The notes beneath the pieces are model-generated. The model ran no database searches, was not told where the DNA came from, and saw only the letters and a list, made by a program, of their open reading frames with translations. From assembly GCF_900177765.1 (NCBI RefSeq), contig NZ_FXWI01000002.1, forward strand, positions 930,001 through 994,000: a DNA stretch of 64,000 nt. Direction: 5' to 3'. This stretch comes from Agreia sp. VKM Ac-1783 (GTDB lineage: Bacteria; Actinomycetota; Actinomycetes; Actinomycetales; Microbacteriaceae). This document shows, in pieces, positions 41,727-51,138 of this stretch. Position 1 is the first letter of the stretch. Each line of letters begins with the position of its first letter. The position numbers and the translations under genes were made by a program.

Positions 41727-44700
41727 ATGCCCATGGATCCCATCCTGAACATCACCTTTCCGCCTGAACTCCCGGTCAGCCAGCGTCGCGATGACATCGC
41801 GCGCGCGATCGCCGAGAACCAGGTGGTCATCGTCGCAGGCGCGACGGGCTCGGGAAAGACCACGCAGCTTCCGAAGATCTGCCTCGAACTCGGTCGCGAG
41901 TCGATCGGTCACACGCAGCCCCGCCGGCTCGCAGCGCGCACGATCGCGGAGCGCATCGCCGAAGAGCTCGGCCAGGAGGTCGGCGGCGTGGTCGGCTACC
42001 AGGTGCGCTTCACGGACAAGGCGTCGAAAGACACCCGCATCAAGCTGATGACCGACGGAATCCTGCTCAACGAGATGCACCACGACCGCATGCTCTCGAA
42101 GTACGACACGATCATCATCGACGAGGCGCATGAGCGCAGCCTCAACATCGACTTCCTGCTCGGCTACCTCAAGCAGCTGCTACCGAAGCGGCCCGATCTC
42201 AAGCTGATCATCACCTCGGCCACGATCGACCCGCAGAGCTTTTCACGGCACTTCGACGACGCACCGATCGTCGAGGTGTCCGGTCGCACGTTCCCTGTCG
42301 AGATCCGCTACCGGCCGCTCGTCGCGGAGACGAAGCTGACCGCAGATGGCGAGCGCGCAGACAGCGACACCGATGTCGACACCGATGACAAGGCTCCGAG
42401 CACACCCGACCGCGACGTCTTCGAGGCCATCGGCGAGGCGGTCGACGAGCTGGGACGCGAGAGCGACGGCGACATCCTGGTCTTCCTCTCGGGAGAGAAC
42501 GAGATCCGCGACGCGGAGGAGTCCCTCAAGGGCAAGTTCGCAAACCGCAGTTCGGCGGGCGGCGTCACCGAGATCCTTCCCCTCTACGGTCGCCTCTCGA
42601 GCGCCGACCAGCACCGCGTCTTCCAGCGCAGCAGCACGCCCGGCGTGCGCCGACGCATCGTGTTGGCGACCAACGTGGCCGAGACCAGCCTCACGGTGCC
42701 CGGCATCAAGTACGTGATCGACTCGGGAACCGCGCGTATCAGCCGCTACAGCGTGCGCTCCAAGGTGCAGCGGCTGCCGATCGAGGCGATCTCGCAGGCG
42801 TCGGCCAACCAGCGCTCGGGCCGTTCGGGCCGAACCAGCGATGGAATCGCCATCCGGCTGTATTCGCAGCAGGATTTCGAGAAGCGACCCGAGTTCACCG
42901 AACCCGAGATCCTGCGCACCAATCTCGCGGCGGTCATCCTGCAGATGATCTCGCTGGGCCTGGGTGACATCGCCTCCTTCCCGTTCCTGCAGCCGCCGGA
43001 GTCTCGCGGCATCAAAGACGGCCTCGACCTGCTCACCGAGCTGGGCGCGCTGCGCACGCCGGCAGACAAAAATGCAAAGACACCGGATGCCCAGCCACGG
43101 CTGACGAGGATCGGTCGCGACCTCGCGCGCCTGCCCATCGAGCCGCGCTTCGCCCGCATGGTGATCGAGTCCAAAGAGACGGCCACGAGCCGCGAGGTGA
43201 TGCTCATCGTCGCGGGACTCACGATTCAGGATCCCCGCGAGCGCCCGCTCGAGAAGCGCCAGCGAGCCGATGAACTGCACGGTCGCTTCACTGACCCCAC
43301 GAGCGACTTCCTCACTCTGCTCAACCTCTACAACTACCTCGAAGAGAAGCAGGCGGAGCTGTCGTCGAGTGCGTTCCGCCGCCTCTGCAAGAACGAGTTC
43401 CTCAACTACCTGCGCATCCGCGAGTGGCAAGACGTGTACCGCCAGCTGAAGCAACTGTCGAGGCCGCTGGGGCTCACGATCGGCGAGCGCGCGGTGAACC
43501 CCGACGGAATCCACCGCTCGATCCTCTCGGGTCTGCTCTCGCACATCGGGCTCAAAGACGCGGTCAAGAAAGACTATGTGGGAGCACGCCAGACCCGCTT
43601 CAGCATCTTCCCCGGGTCGGTGCTGGGCAAGAAGCAGCCCGCCGCGGTCATGAGCGCCGAGCTCGTCGAGACCAGCCGACTCTTCGCACGCATGAACGCG
43701 GCGATCGATCCCGCGTGGGCCGAGAAGCTGGCCGGCGACCTGGTCAAGCGAAGCTACTCCGAGCCGCGATGGGAGAAGAAGCAGGGCTCCGTCGTCGCCT
43801 ACGAGCGCGTCACGCTGTTCGGGGTTCCCATCATCGAGAAACGGCGCATCCAGTTCTCGAGAGTCGACCCGTCGTATGCGCGCGAGCTGTTCATCCGACA
43901 CGCGCTGGTCGAGGGCGACTGGGAGTCGCAGCAGGCGTTCGACCGGGCGAACCGCGCATTCCGCAAGGAGCTCGAGCAGATCGAGGAGCGCAGCCGGCGC
44001 CGCGATCTATTGACCGACGACGAGGCCGTCTTCGACTTCTACAACGAACGCATCCCCCGCGATGTGTTCTCGCAGCGCACCTTCGAGGGGTGGTGGAAGA
44101 CCGCGAAGCACGACACCCCCGACCTTCTCACCATGACCATCGACGCCCTGGTGCCCGAGGGCGCGCCGGAGATCGACGAGAACGAGTACCCGACGACGTG
44201 GCAGCAGGAAGATCAGCGTCTGGGCCTGAGCTACCGCTTCGAGCCCGGCACCGAAGACGACGGAGTCACGGCGACCGTTCCTCTCGCGCTGTTGCCGAGA
44301 CTGAAACCCGAATCGTTCGAATATCAGGTGCCGGGCCTGCGCGTCGAACTCGTGACGGCGCTCATCAAGTCGCTGCCCAAGAACATCCGTCGCAACTTCG
44401 TGCCCTCCACCGACTGGGCGGTGCGCCTGGTCGCCGAGACGCCAGAAGGCGGCGGTGACGAGGGGTATCTCGCTGCCCTCGCCACGACCATGTCGCGTCT
44501 CGGTCACGTCTCGGTGAGCGCGTCCGACTTCGACCGCGAGCGCCTGCCGTCTCATCTGCGTATGTCGTTCAGGGTCGTCGACGAGCGAGGCAAGACGCTG
44601 TCCGTCTCGAAAGACCTGCCCGCTCTGCAGCAGAAGCACCGCGGTGCCGCGCGCGAGTCCGTGGCGAAGGCCACGACCCGCGTGTCGAGCGATCTCGAGC

Positions 44701-45569
44701 GCACGGGGCTCACCTCGTGGAGCTTCGGCGAGCTGCCCAAGCTCGTCGACACCAAGCAGCATGGCGGCGTGATCCGGGCCTACCCGGCGCTCGTCGACGA
44801 GGGCTCTTCCGTCGCGCTGAGGTTGATGACCTCGCCTGACGAGCAGGCGCTCCAGACCCCTGACGGCATCGTGCGCCTGCTGCTGCTCGCCGTGCCGTCG
44901 CCTCTGTCGTACGTTCGCGAGCACCTTTCGCAGAACGAGAAGCTGATGCTCGCGACCAGCCCGTACCAGAACGTGCAGGCACTCTTCGACGACTGCCTGC
45001 GGGCGGTCGCGCAGCGCGTGCTGTTCGAGGTGACCCCGGATGGCATGCTCTGGAACGAGGCCGCGTTCTCCACGGCCCGAGACCGTCTCTCGGCGACGGT
45101 CATGGACGAGCTCTACGCGACAGTCGGAGTCGTCACCACGATTCTCTCGGCCGCGCGCGATGCCGAGAAAGCTCTGAAGGGCGTCACGAGCATGGCGCTC
45201 CTCGCGGCCCTCGGCGATGCCCGAGAGCAGTTGAAGGGTCTGATCTACCCCGGCTTCGTCTCTGCGACGGGCACGACGCAGCTTCGCCAGCTGCCGCGTT
45301 ACCTCAAGGCGCTCACTCAGAGGCTCGACAAGTTGGCCGAGAACGCTGCTCGCGATCGGGCCTGGATGACCGAGGTGCAGACGGCGACGAAGCGCTACAC
45401 CGACGCGGGCGGCCGCATCCCCCTCGCCCATCATTCGCCGCCGAATATCGTGCGCGCGCGCTGGCTCCTCGAGGAATTCAGAGTGAGCCTGTTTGCACAA
45501 TCGCTCGGAACGGCGGAGCCTGTCTCTATGCAACGTATTCAGAAGGCACTTGTACCGGCTGGACGGTAG
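41727..45569 (+). CDS. hrpA: ATP-dependent RNA helicase HrpA
   Basis: DEAH-box helicase of 1280 aa, close to the 1300 aa of E. coli HrpA. Walker A GATGSGKTT is at residues 38-46 and DEAH at 132-135. SATID, the NVAETSLTVPG block and QRSGRSGR (motif VI) follow. After the helicase core come the HA2/OB regions and the long DUF3418 C-terminal domain characteristic of HrpA. HrpA acts on stalled ribosomes and RNA processing in E. coli. ATG codons at 41727 and 41733 are both possible; 41727 is used, 6 nt after the last ABC gene. Confidence 0.95.
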   Translation: MPMDPILNITFPPELPVSQRRDDIARAIAENQVVIVAGATGSGKTTQLPKICLELGRESIGHTQPRRLAARTIAERIAEELGQEVGGVVGYQVRFTDKASKDTRIKLMTDGILLNEMHHDRMLSKYDTIIIDEAHERSLNIDFLLGYLKQLLPKRPDLKLIITSATIDPQSFSRHFDDAPIVEVSGRTFPVEIRYRPLVAETKLTADGERADSDTDVDTDDKAPSTPDRDVFEAIGEAVDELGRESDGDILVFLSGENEIRDAEESLKGKFANRSSAGGVTEILPLYGRLSSADQHRVFQRSSTPGVRRRIVLATNVAETSLTVPGIKYVIDSGTARISRYSVRSKVQRLPIEAISQASANQRSGRSGRTSDGIAIRLYSQQDFEKRPEFTEPEILRTNLAAVILQMISLGLGDIASFPFLQPPESRGIKDGLDLLTELGALRTPADKNAKTPDAQPRLTRIGRDLARLPIEPRFARMVIESKETATSREVMLIVAGLTIQDPRERPLEKRQRADELHGRFTDPTSDFLTLLNLYNYLEEKQAELSSSAFRRLCKNEFLNYLRIREWQDVYRQLKQLSRPLGLTIGERAVNPDGIHRSILSGLLSHIGLKDAVKKDYVGARQTRFSIFPGSVLGKKQPAAVMSAELVETSRLFARMNAAIDPAWAEKLAGDLVKRSYSEPRWEKKQGSVVAYERVTLFGVPIIEKRRIQFSRVDPSYARELFIRHALVEGDWESQQAFDRANRAFRKELEQIEERSRRRDLLTDDEAVFDFYNERIPRDVFSQRTFEGWWKTAKHDTPDLLTMTIDALVPEGAPEIDENEYPTTWQQEDQRLGLSYRFEPGTEDDGVTATVPLALLPRLKPESFEYQVPGLRVELVTALIKSLPKNIRRNFVPSTDWAVRLVAETPEGGGDEGYLAALATTMSRLGHVSVSASDFDRERLPSHLRMSFRVVDERGKTLSVSKDLPALQQKHRGAARESVAKATTRVSSDLERTGLTSWSFGELPKLVDTKQHGGVIRAYPALVDEGSSVALRLMTSPDEQALQTPDGIVRLLLLAVPSPLSYVREHLSQNEKLMLATSPYQNVQALFDDCLRAVAQRVLFEVTPDGMLWNEAAFSTARDRLSATVMDELYATVGVVTTILSAARDAEKALKGVTSMALLAALGDAREQLKGLIYPGFVSATGTTQLRQLPRYLKALTQRLDKLAENAARDRAWMTEVQTATKRYTDAGGRIPLAHHSPPNIVRARWLLEEFRVSLFAQSLGTAEPVSMQRIQKALVPAGR

Positions 45570-45581
45570 AGTGGAGAGGTT

Positions 45582-46793
45582 GTGAACAGCTACTCGAGTC
45601 TCCTCAAAACCCGCGGCGTCGCCCGCATCATCGCCGCGCAGCTGACCGCACGCTTCCCCTTCGGAATGCTGTCGCTGGCCTTCCTGCTGCATATCGAGAA
45701 GGTCCACGACTCCTACGGCTCAGCCGGTCTCGTTCTCGCAGCCCTCAGCATCGGCCAGGCCATCGCCGGGCCCCTCACGTCACGGCTGATGGGCGTCTGG
45801 GGCATGCGTCAGGTGATCACGCTCACCATGATCATCTGCGCGTTCGCCATCACGGCCATCGCACTCCTGCCGCTCACGATCCCCGCGGCCATGGGAGTCG
45901 CCCTCGTCGCCGGCCTCACGATGCCGCCGATCCAGCCGGCCGTCCGCACCATCTACCCGAAGATGGTCAACTCGAAGCAGCTGACCCCGCTGTTTTCGCT
46001 CGACGCCTCCGCCCAAGAGATCATCTGGGTGGTCGGCCCGGTCGTCACCACGTTCGTGGCCACGCAGATCAGCACCGTCTGGGGAATCCTGCTCGCGGCC
46101 ATCTTCCTCGTCGGCGGAGGCATCTGGTTCATCGCGAGCCCCGAGCTCGGTCGCGTGCGCATCCCCCGCTCCCGCCGCAAGCTCGGTGCGGTGCTCACGA
46201 AGCCGCCTGTGCTGCTCGCCACGGTCGTCGGTTTTCTCCTGATCGCCACCTGCGCTGCCATCGAGGCGGGCGTCGTCGCATCGTTCGGCCACGACGGGCT
46301 CGAGGCGGGCGTCGTGCTCGCCGTCTTCGCGATCGGCTCCTTGGTCGGCGGGCTTGCGCTGGGTCACGTTCCCATCGGACCGTGGGCGTTGGCGCGTCGC
46401 CTGCTCATCGTGCTCGTCGGCACTGCCCTGGCCGCCTTCTCGCTGAACATCTGGTGGCTCAGTGTCACCCTGTTCCTCGCAGGCGTCGGCATCGCGCCCG
46501 CTCTCGCCGTGATGTTCTCTATCGTGTCGGCGAGCGTGCGCTTCAGTGATACGGCCGAGGCCTACGGGTGGGCGGGCACCGGGCAGCTCATCGGCGCCGC
46601 AGTGGGTTCCGCGGTCGCGGGCTTCATGATCGACAGCCGCGGGGCGTCCGGCGCCTTCGTCGTCGCGGGTGGCCTCGCCCTGCTCGGCTTCATCGTGGCC
46701 TTCGTCGGCAAGCGCTGGCACCCCGATCTCCGCGGCAAAGACGCGAGCCCCATTCCCGACACCGAGCCCGTTCAGACGGTCAGCGGGCTCTGA
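45582..46793 (+). CDS. MFS transporter
   Basis: Major facilitator of 403 aa with twelve hydrophobic segments and weak canonical loop motifs (SRLMGVWGMRQ in loop 2-3). It belongs to the drug-efflux-like MFS branch common in actinobacteria (ARFPFGMLSLAFLLHI start; DASAQEIIWVVGP in helix 5). GTG at 45582 is preceded by GGAGAG, with TAGAGT straddling the hrpA stop as a likely -10 box. It is followed after 2 nt by the PNPOx-like gene, so the two form an operon. The substrate is unknown. Confidence 0.87.
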   Translation: MNSYSSLLKTRGVARIIAAQLTARFPFGMLSLAFLLHIEKVHDSYGSAGLVLAALSIGQAIAGPLTSRLMGVWGMRQVITLTMIICAFAITAIALLPLTIPAAMGVALVAGLTMPPIQPAVRTIYPKMVNSKQLTPLFSLDASAQEIIWVVGPVVTTFVATQISTVWGILLAAIFLVGGGIWFIASPELGRVRIPRSRRKLGAVLTKPPVLLATVVGFLLIATCAAIEAGVVASFGHDGLEAGVVLAVFAIGSLVGGLALGHVPIGPWALARRLLIVLVGTALAAFSLNIWWLSVTLFLAGVGIAPALAVMFSIVSASVRFSDTAEAYGWAGTGQLIGAAVGSAVAGFMIDSRGASGAFVVAGGLALLGFIVAFVGKRWHPDLRGKDASPIPDTEPVQTVSGL

Positions 46794-46795
46794 TC

Positions 46796-47449
46796 GTGCA
46801 ACCACTTCGAGACAGTCTCCGTCCGCTCAAGAGCCTCACGGGCACTCCCCCGCCATTCGATCCGTCCGCGGCCCCCGACAACCCGCTCGACCTCTTCGTT
46901 GAGTGGTTTACGCATGCGGTCGAGGCGGGCCAGGTCGAGCCGCACGCCATGACGCTGTCTACCGTCGACGCCGACGGCGTTCCGGATGCGCGGGTCCTGA
47001 TCCTGAAAGACCTCACCGACGACGGCTGGTGGTTCGCGAGCAGCTCCGCGAGCGCGAAAGGCGTCGAGCTGACCGCTAACCCGGTTGCCGCCCTCACCTT
47101 CTACTGGCCCGCGGTCGGCCGCTCCGTGCGCGTGCGCGGCACAGTCAGCCGGGGTTCAGAAGACGAGAACGCGCGCGACTTCTCTCGCCGCGGCATCGGC
47201 GCACGCGCCGTCGCCCTCGGCAGCCCGCAGAGTCAGCCGCTCGGCAGCCACGACGAGAGCGAGGCCGCCATCGAGCTCGCCGCGCGCGAACTCGACGCGC
47301 ATCCGGAACTCGTGTCACCCACCTGGACCCTCTGGTGCGTGCGGCCCGAGTCGGTCGAATTCTGGCAGTCGGATGCCGAGCGCAAGCACCAGAGACTGCG
47401 TTACGGCCGTCAGGGCCAGAGCTGGTCGACGACACTGCTCTGGCCCTGA
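46796..47449 (+). CDS. PNPOx-like FMN flavoprotein (PdxH type)
   Basis: Pyridoxamine 5'-phosphate oxidase-like protein of 217 aa, which in its true form makes PLP from PNP/PMP with FMN. Family features are MTLSTVDADGVPDARVLILKDL, the FMN-binding FASSSASAKGVELTANP, RSVRVRGTVSR, and the C-terminal RHQRLRYGR-type end (KHQRLRYG and LLWP). The start is GTG at 46796, 2 nt after the MFS stop. It could equally be a PhzG-like oxidase, since the C-terminal Arg-His pattern is not exact. Its neighbour MFS is functionally unassigned. Confidence 0.8.
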   Translation: MQPLRDSLRPLKSLTGTPPPFDPSAAPDNPLDLFVEWFTHAVEAGQVEPHAMTLSTVDADGVPDARVLILKDLTDDGWWFASSSASAKGVELTANPVAALTFYWPAVGRSVRVRGTVSRGSEDENARDFSRRGIGARAVALGSPQSQPLGSHDESEAAIELAARELDAHPELVSPTWTLWCVRPESVEFWQSDAERKHQRLRYGRQGQSWSTTLLWP

Positions 47450-47455
47450 CTCCGG

Positions 47456-47479
47456 CCCTTCGACAGACTCAGAGAACGA
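47456..47479 (+). repeat. Dispersed repeat S, copy 2, at the GH1 3' end
   Basis: CCCTTCGACAGACTCAGA then GAACGAG, matching copy 1 (4182-4207). It lies in the 19-bp gap between convergent genes and extends into the GH1 gene, supplying its TGA stop and last residues (LVL). Confidence 0.7.
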
Positions 47480-48647
47480 GCCCGTTGGCCTTCGCGACCT
47501 CTCCGTACCAGCTCGCGCTCGGCTTGGGGGTTCGCTCGAAGGTCTGCTTGTCCCAGGCGATGAGCCCGAAGGTCGGCGCGAAGCCCGAGGCCCACTCGTA
47601 GTTGTCGAGCGCCGACCAGTGCTGATATCCCAGCAGTGTGATGCCGTCTTCGATGCAGGAGTGCAGGCCCTCGAGGGCACCACGGGTGTAGTCGATGCGG
47701 CGGCTGTCGTCCTGGGTCGCGATACCGTTCTCGGTGACCATGACCGGAGTGTGGTCGCTGAGCTCCCACGCGGCGCGAACGCCGATTCCGGCTGCGGGAG
47801 GGAAGTACTCCCACTCGGTGAGCGTCTTCTCGACGTGGGCGGCGGGCGGGCGAATGCCTTCCGGTCCCACGATGTTGCGCGTGTAGGCCTGCACGCCGAT
47901 GAAGTCGTCGCCCGCAGCGTTCTCGAGATACCAGTCTTCAGCCGGGTAGGCGATCTCGCGCTTCTTCTCTTCCGAGCCGGGCTCGTCGGCAGCCTCGAAG
48001 GCCTGCGTCGCTATGGTCCAGCCCGTCTTGAGCCCCGAGACCTGCGACAGCACCTCGCGCGAGCGCCGGTGCGACTCGAGCAGAGCATCGGCGACGCCGA
48101 GGTCGGGCTTCGGAAGGCCGTACGCGACGAGGTTCGACGCGTCTTCTCCTCCGGCCAGCATCGCCGCGATGTTGGGCTCGTTGATGGTGCAGACGTAGTT
48201 CACGCCCTCGGCCACGACGGGCAGAGCGAGCTCGGTGTAGCGGGCAAAGAGATCAGCAGCGTCAGACGCACGCCAGAAGCCGTCGTTCTCGAACCAGCGG
48301 GGCACCGTGAAGTGCATCAGCGTCACGATGGGCTCGATACCGAACTCATGGCAGGTGTCGACCATGCGGCGGTAGTGGTCGACGGATGCGCGTGAGTAGA
48401 GCCCGCGCTCCGGTTCGATGCGTGACCACTCGATGCTGAACCGGTAGGAGTTCAGCCCGAGCTCCGCGAGCAGGCGGATGTCCTCCCGGTAGCGGTGGTA
48501 GCTGTCGGCCGCATCTCCGGAGGGCTCCACGATCGTGGTGCCCGGCTCGTTCTCGTGAACCCACCAGTTGCTGTTGACGTTGTTTCCCTCGATCTGGTGG
48601 GCGGCGGTGGCCGCACCCCACAGAAAGCCGTCGGGGAAGGTGAGCAT
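47469..48647 (-). CDS. GH1 beta-glucosidase
   Basis: Family-1 glycoside hydrolase, 392 aa, retaining mechanism. The acid/base Glu157 is in CTINEPN and the nucleophile Glu306 in VTENGIA. The N-terminal FPDGFLWGAATAAHQIEG, SIEWSRIEP and the late YQHWSALDNYEW block are standard. There is no signal peptide, so it cleaves imported oligosaccharides in the cytosol. It is last in a LacI-controlled operon with an ABC importer; the ATG overlaps the hydrolase stop (TGATG). The natural substrate is probably a beta-glucoside or related disaccharide. Confidence 0.95.
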   Translation of the reverse strand: MLTFPDGFLWGAATAAHQIEGNNVNSNWWVHENEPGTTIVEPSGDAADSYHRYREDIRLLAELGLNSYRFSIEWSRIEPERGLYSRASVDHYRRMVDTCHEFGIEPIVTLMHFTVPRWFENDGFWRASDAADLFARYTELALPVVAEGVNYVCTINEPNIAAMLAGGEDASNLVAYGLPKPDLGVADALLESHRRSREVLSQVSGLKTGWTIATQAFEAADEPGSEEKKREIAYPAEDWYLENAAGDDFIGVQAYTRNIVGPEGIRPPAAHVEKTLTEWEYFPPAAGIGVRAAWELSDHTPVMVTENGIATQDDSRRIDYTRGALEGLHSCIEDGITLLGYQHWSALDNYEWASGFAPTFGLIAWDKQTFERTPKPSASWYGEVAKANGLVL

Positions 48648-49495
48648 CAGGATTCTCCTTTGTCGTTGTGCGTTGGTCGGAGGCCCGGTCGCTGCGACCA
48701 GAAGCTGTCGAGCAGCTCAGTCGTGTATTCCGGGTTGTCTATGTTCGGCAAATGCCCGGCGTTCGGGATGATCTCGTAGCGGGCGCCGACGCGGCGGGCC
48801 ATCGCGAGCTGATCGGCGATCGGCCATGCGTCGTCGGCATCGCCATGCGCCACGAGCACGGGAAGCCCGGTGTCGCGCAGCGCGTCGCCGGAGTCAGGAG
48901 TGTCGCGCAGGATGGCGGCCATCGCCAGGAAGTTGTCGTCGCTCGAGGCTGCGGCACGCTCGCGAACGAAGACCTCGTCGTCGTTTCTCGCACCGAGCGG
49001 GTTGTTGTGCTCCCACCACGCAAGCGTGCCGTGTCTAGCCACGAACGCCGCGTCGTCGCGATGATGCTCCGTTCCCTGCCCTCCCGGCCCCGAGCACAGC
49101 ATCGTGAGATCGGCGAAGACCGACGGGCGCAGGATGGCCGCCGCTCGGGCGACGAGCCCACCGAGGCTGTGGCCCACCAGGTGCACGGGGCGACCTCCGG
49201 CGACTCTCTCTGCCACGGCGACCGCGTCGGCCGCGAGCGTGTCGAGAGAGTACTCGTCGATGCCGTGCGGTGCGATCGAATCGGCCTGGCCTCGTTGACT
49301 GTAGGAGTAGGCCTCCCACCCTCGACCCGCGGCGAGGTCGACGAGAAAGCGGTGGTCTTCCTTCGATCCGGTGAATCCCGGAACGAAGAGCACGACTCCC
49401 CGCTCGGGGCCGTGCGGCATGGCGCTGAATGCGGTCAGGCCGTCGATCGAGAAGACGGTGAGCGATTCGGGCAGCGCGAGCCCGCCGAACGTCAC
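48647..49495 (-). CDS. Alpha/beta hydrolase
   Basis: Serine hydrolase of 282 aa. The oxyanion-hole region is LFVPGFTGSKEDHR, the nucleophile elbow GHSLGG, the acid VAHGDADDAWP and the histidine NAGHLPNID. The start is GTG 49495, overlapping the ABC ATPase stop (GTGA); the stop overlaps the GH1 ATG. Being embedded between importer and glucosidase, it may remove acyl or aryl ester groups from imported sugars (inference). There is no signal peptide. Confidence 0.9.
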   Translation of the reverse strand: MTFGGLALPESLTVFSIDGLTAFSAMPHGPERGVVLFVPGFTGSKEDHRFLVDLAAGRGWEAYSYSQRGQADSIAPHGIDEYSLDTLAADAVAVAERVAGGRPVHLVGHSLGGLVARAAAILRPSVFADLTMLCSGPGGQGTEHHRDDAAFVARHGTLAWWEHNNPLGARNDDEVFVRERAAASSDDNFLAMAAILRDTPDSGDALRDTGLPVLVAHGDADDAWPIADQLAMARRVGARYEIIPNAGHLPNIDNPEYTTELLDSFWSQRPGLRPTHNDKGES

Positions 49496-51138
49496 GCGAC
49501 GTCCCGTCGGCCGGGGTTCGGAATCGCGTCGAGGAGGCGGATCGTGTACTCGTCGCTCGGGTTGCGGAGCACCTCGGCGGTGTTGCCCCGCTCCACCACC
49601 CGACCGCCGTTCAACACCATGATGTTGTCGGTCACCACGCGTGCCGACAGCAGGTCGTGGGTGATGTAGAGCAGCGAGACGCCCCACTGCTCGCGCAGGT
49701 CTTCGAGCAGGGCCAGCACGCCGGCACGCAGCGACACGTCGAGCATCGATACGGGCTCGTCGGCGATGATCACCTGCGGGTTGCTGGCGAGGGCTCGGGC
49801 GATCACCACGCGTTGGCGCTGCCCACCCGAGAGCTGATGCGGAAGCTTCGCTGCGAACTCCTCGACCGGCGACAGCCCCACCGTGTCGAGCAACTCGAGA
49901 ACCCGGCGCCGAGCATCCAGGCCCTTCAGCCCGGTGAAGTTCACCACGGGCCTCGTGAGCGTGTACTCGACGGTGTGCAGCGGGTTCAGTGCCGCGTAGG
50001 GATCTTGGAACACCATCTGCACATCGCGGTGCAGCTGGCGGAACTGCCCTCGGCGCAGCGCACCCACATCGAGGTCGCCGAAACGAACGCTGCCGGCCGA
50101 CGGCTTCTCGACCGCGGTGATCAGTTTCGCCAGCGTCGACTTGCCGCTTCCGGATGCACCGACGAGCGCGAGCGATTGGCCCGGCTCGAGCGTGAACGAG
50201 ACGTCGTCGACCGCGGTCACCTGCGGCTCGCCCCGACGAGGCGCCGGGTACACCTTCGAGACATGGTCGACGACGATGGCCTTCTGATCCTGTCGCCGTG
50301 TGCGCGACGACACCGTCGGAGTGCGGGCCTCGAAGCCCGGCAGCTCCACGACCTCCGCTCGGGGGTCCGCATAGTGCGACAGCAGCATCCGGGTGTAGTC
50401 GTCGCGCGGGTTCTCGAGGATCTGCCGTGACGGAGCATCCTCGACGATCTCGCCCTCGTGCATCACCAGCACCCGCTCTGCCGATTCGAGCACGATGCCC
50501 AGGTCGTGGCTGATCAGAAGCGCTGTGAAGTTCTCTTTCTTCTGCAGCTCGATGATGGTGTCCATCACCGCGTGCTGCACGAGAACGTCGAGGGCGGTCG
50601 TCGGCTCATCGAAGACCATGAGCTTCGGCTCGAGCGACAGGGCGAGCGCGATCGACACGCGCTGGCGCATTCCTCCCGAGAGCTCGCCGGGATAGCGGTC
50701 GAGAACACTCGAGGGCAGCTCGACCTTGGCGGCGAGTTCTTCGGCACGCGAGCTCCAGTCCGCGCGATCGATGTGGCCGTGGGCGCGGAAGATGTCGACG
50801 AAGTGGTTGCGGATGCTCCGAACGGGGTTCAGCGCGTTCATTCCTGACTGCAGCACCATGGCGACACCGCCGTGGCGCTGCTCGCGCAGATCGCCCTGCG
50901 ACAGGCTCGCGATGTCGATGCCATCGAGCAGGATGCTGCCGCCGACGACGTGGGCGGGCGGCTTCGAGAGACCGGTCACCGCGAAGCCCAGGGTGGACTT
51001 GCCGGAGCCCGATTCGCCGACGAGTCCGACGAACTCCCCGTGCTCGAGGGCGAACGACACATGGTTTACAGCGTGAGTGCTTCCGGCACCCTCTCCGTAG
51101 TCGACAGAGAGATCTGTGATCTCGAGCAAGGTGGTCAT
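49492..51138 (-). CDS. Peptide/oligosaccharide ABC importer ATPase (DppD-DppF fusion)
   Basis: Fused pair of nucleotide-binding domains, 548 aa, powering the Opp/Dpp-type importer. Domain 1 has GESGSGKST and LSGGMRQRVSIALAL with VFDEPTTALD; domain 2 has GASGSGKST and LSGGQRQRVVIARAL with IADEPVSMLD. An oligopeptide-type C-terminal segment (DYTRMLL near 255 and EYTIRLLDAIPNP at the end) follows each half. The ATG overlaps the permease stop by 4 nt. Confidence 0.94.
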   Translation of the reverse strand: MTTLLEITDLSVDYGEGAGSTHAVNHVSFALEHGEFVGLVGESGSGKSTLGFAVTGLSKPPAHVVGGSILLDGIDIASLSQGDLREQRHGGVAMVLQSGMNALNPVRSIRNHFVDIFRAHGHIDRADWSSRAEELAAKVELPSSVLDRYPGELSGGMRQRVSIALALSLEPKLMVFDEPTTALDVLVQHAVMDTIIELQKKENFTALLISHDLGIVLESAERVLVMHEGEIVEDAPSRQILENPRDDYTRMLLSHYADPRAEVVELPGFEARTPTVSSRTRRQDQKAIVVDHVSKVYPAPRRGEPQVTAVDDVSFTLEPGQSLALVGASGSGKSTLAKLITAVEKPSAGSVRFGDLDVGALRRGQFRQLHRDVQMVFQDPYAALNPLHTVEYTLTRPVVNFTGLKGLDARRRVLELLDTVGLSPVEEFAAKLPHQLSGGQRQRVVIARALASNPQVIIADEPVSMLDVSLRAGVLALLEDLREQWGVSLLYITHDLLSARVVTDNIMVLNGGRVVERGNTAEVLRNPSDEYTIRLLDAIPNPGRRDVA

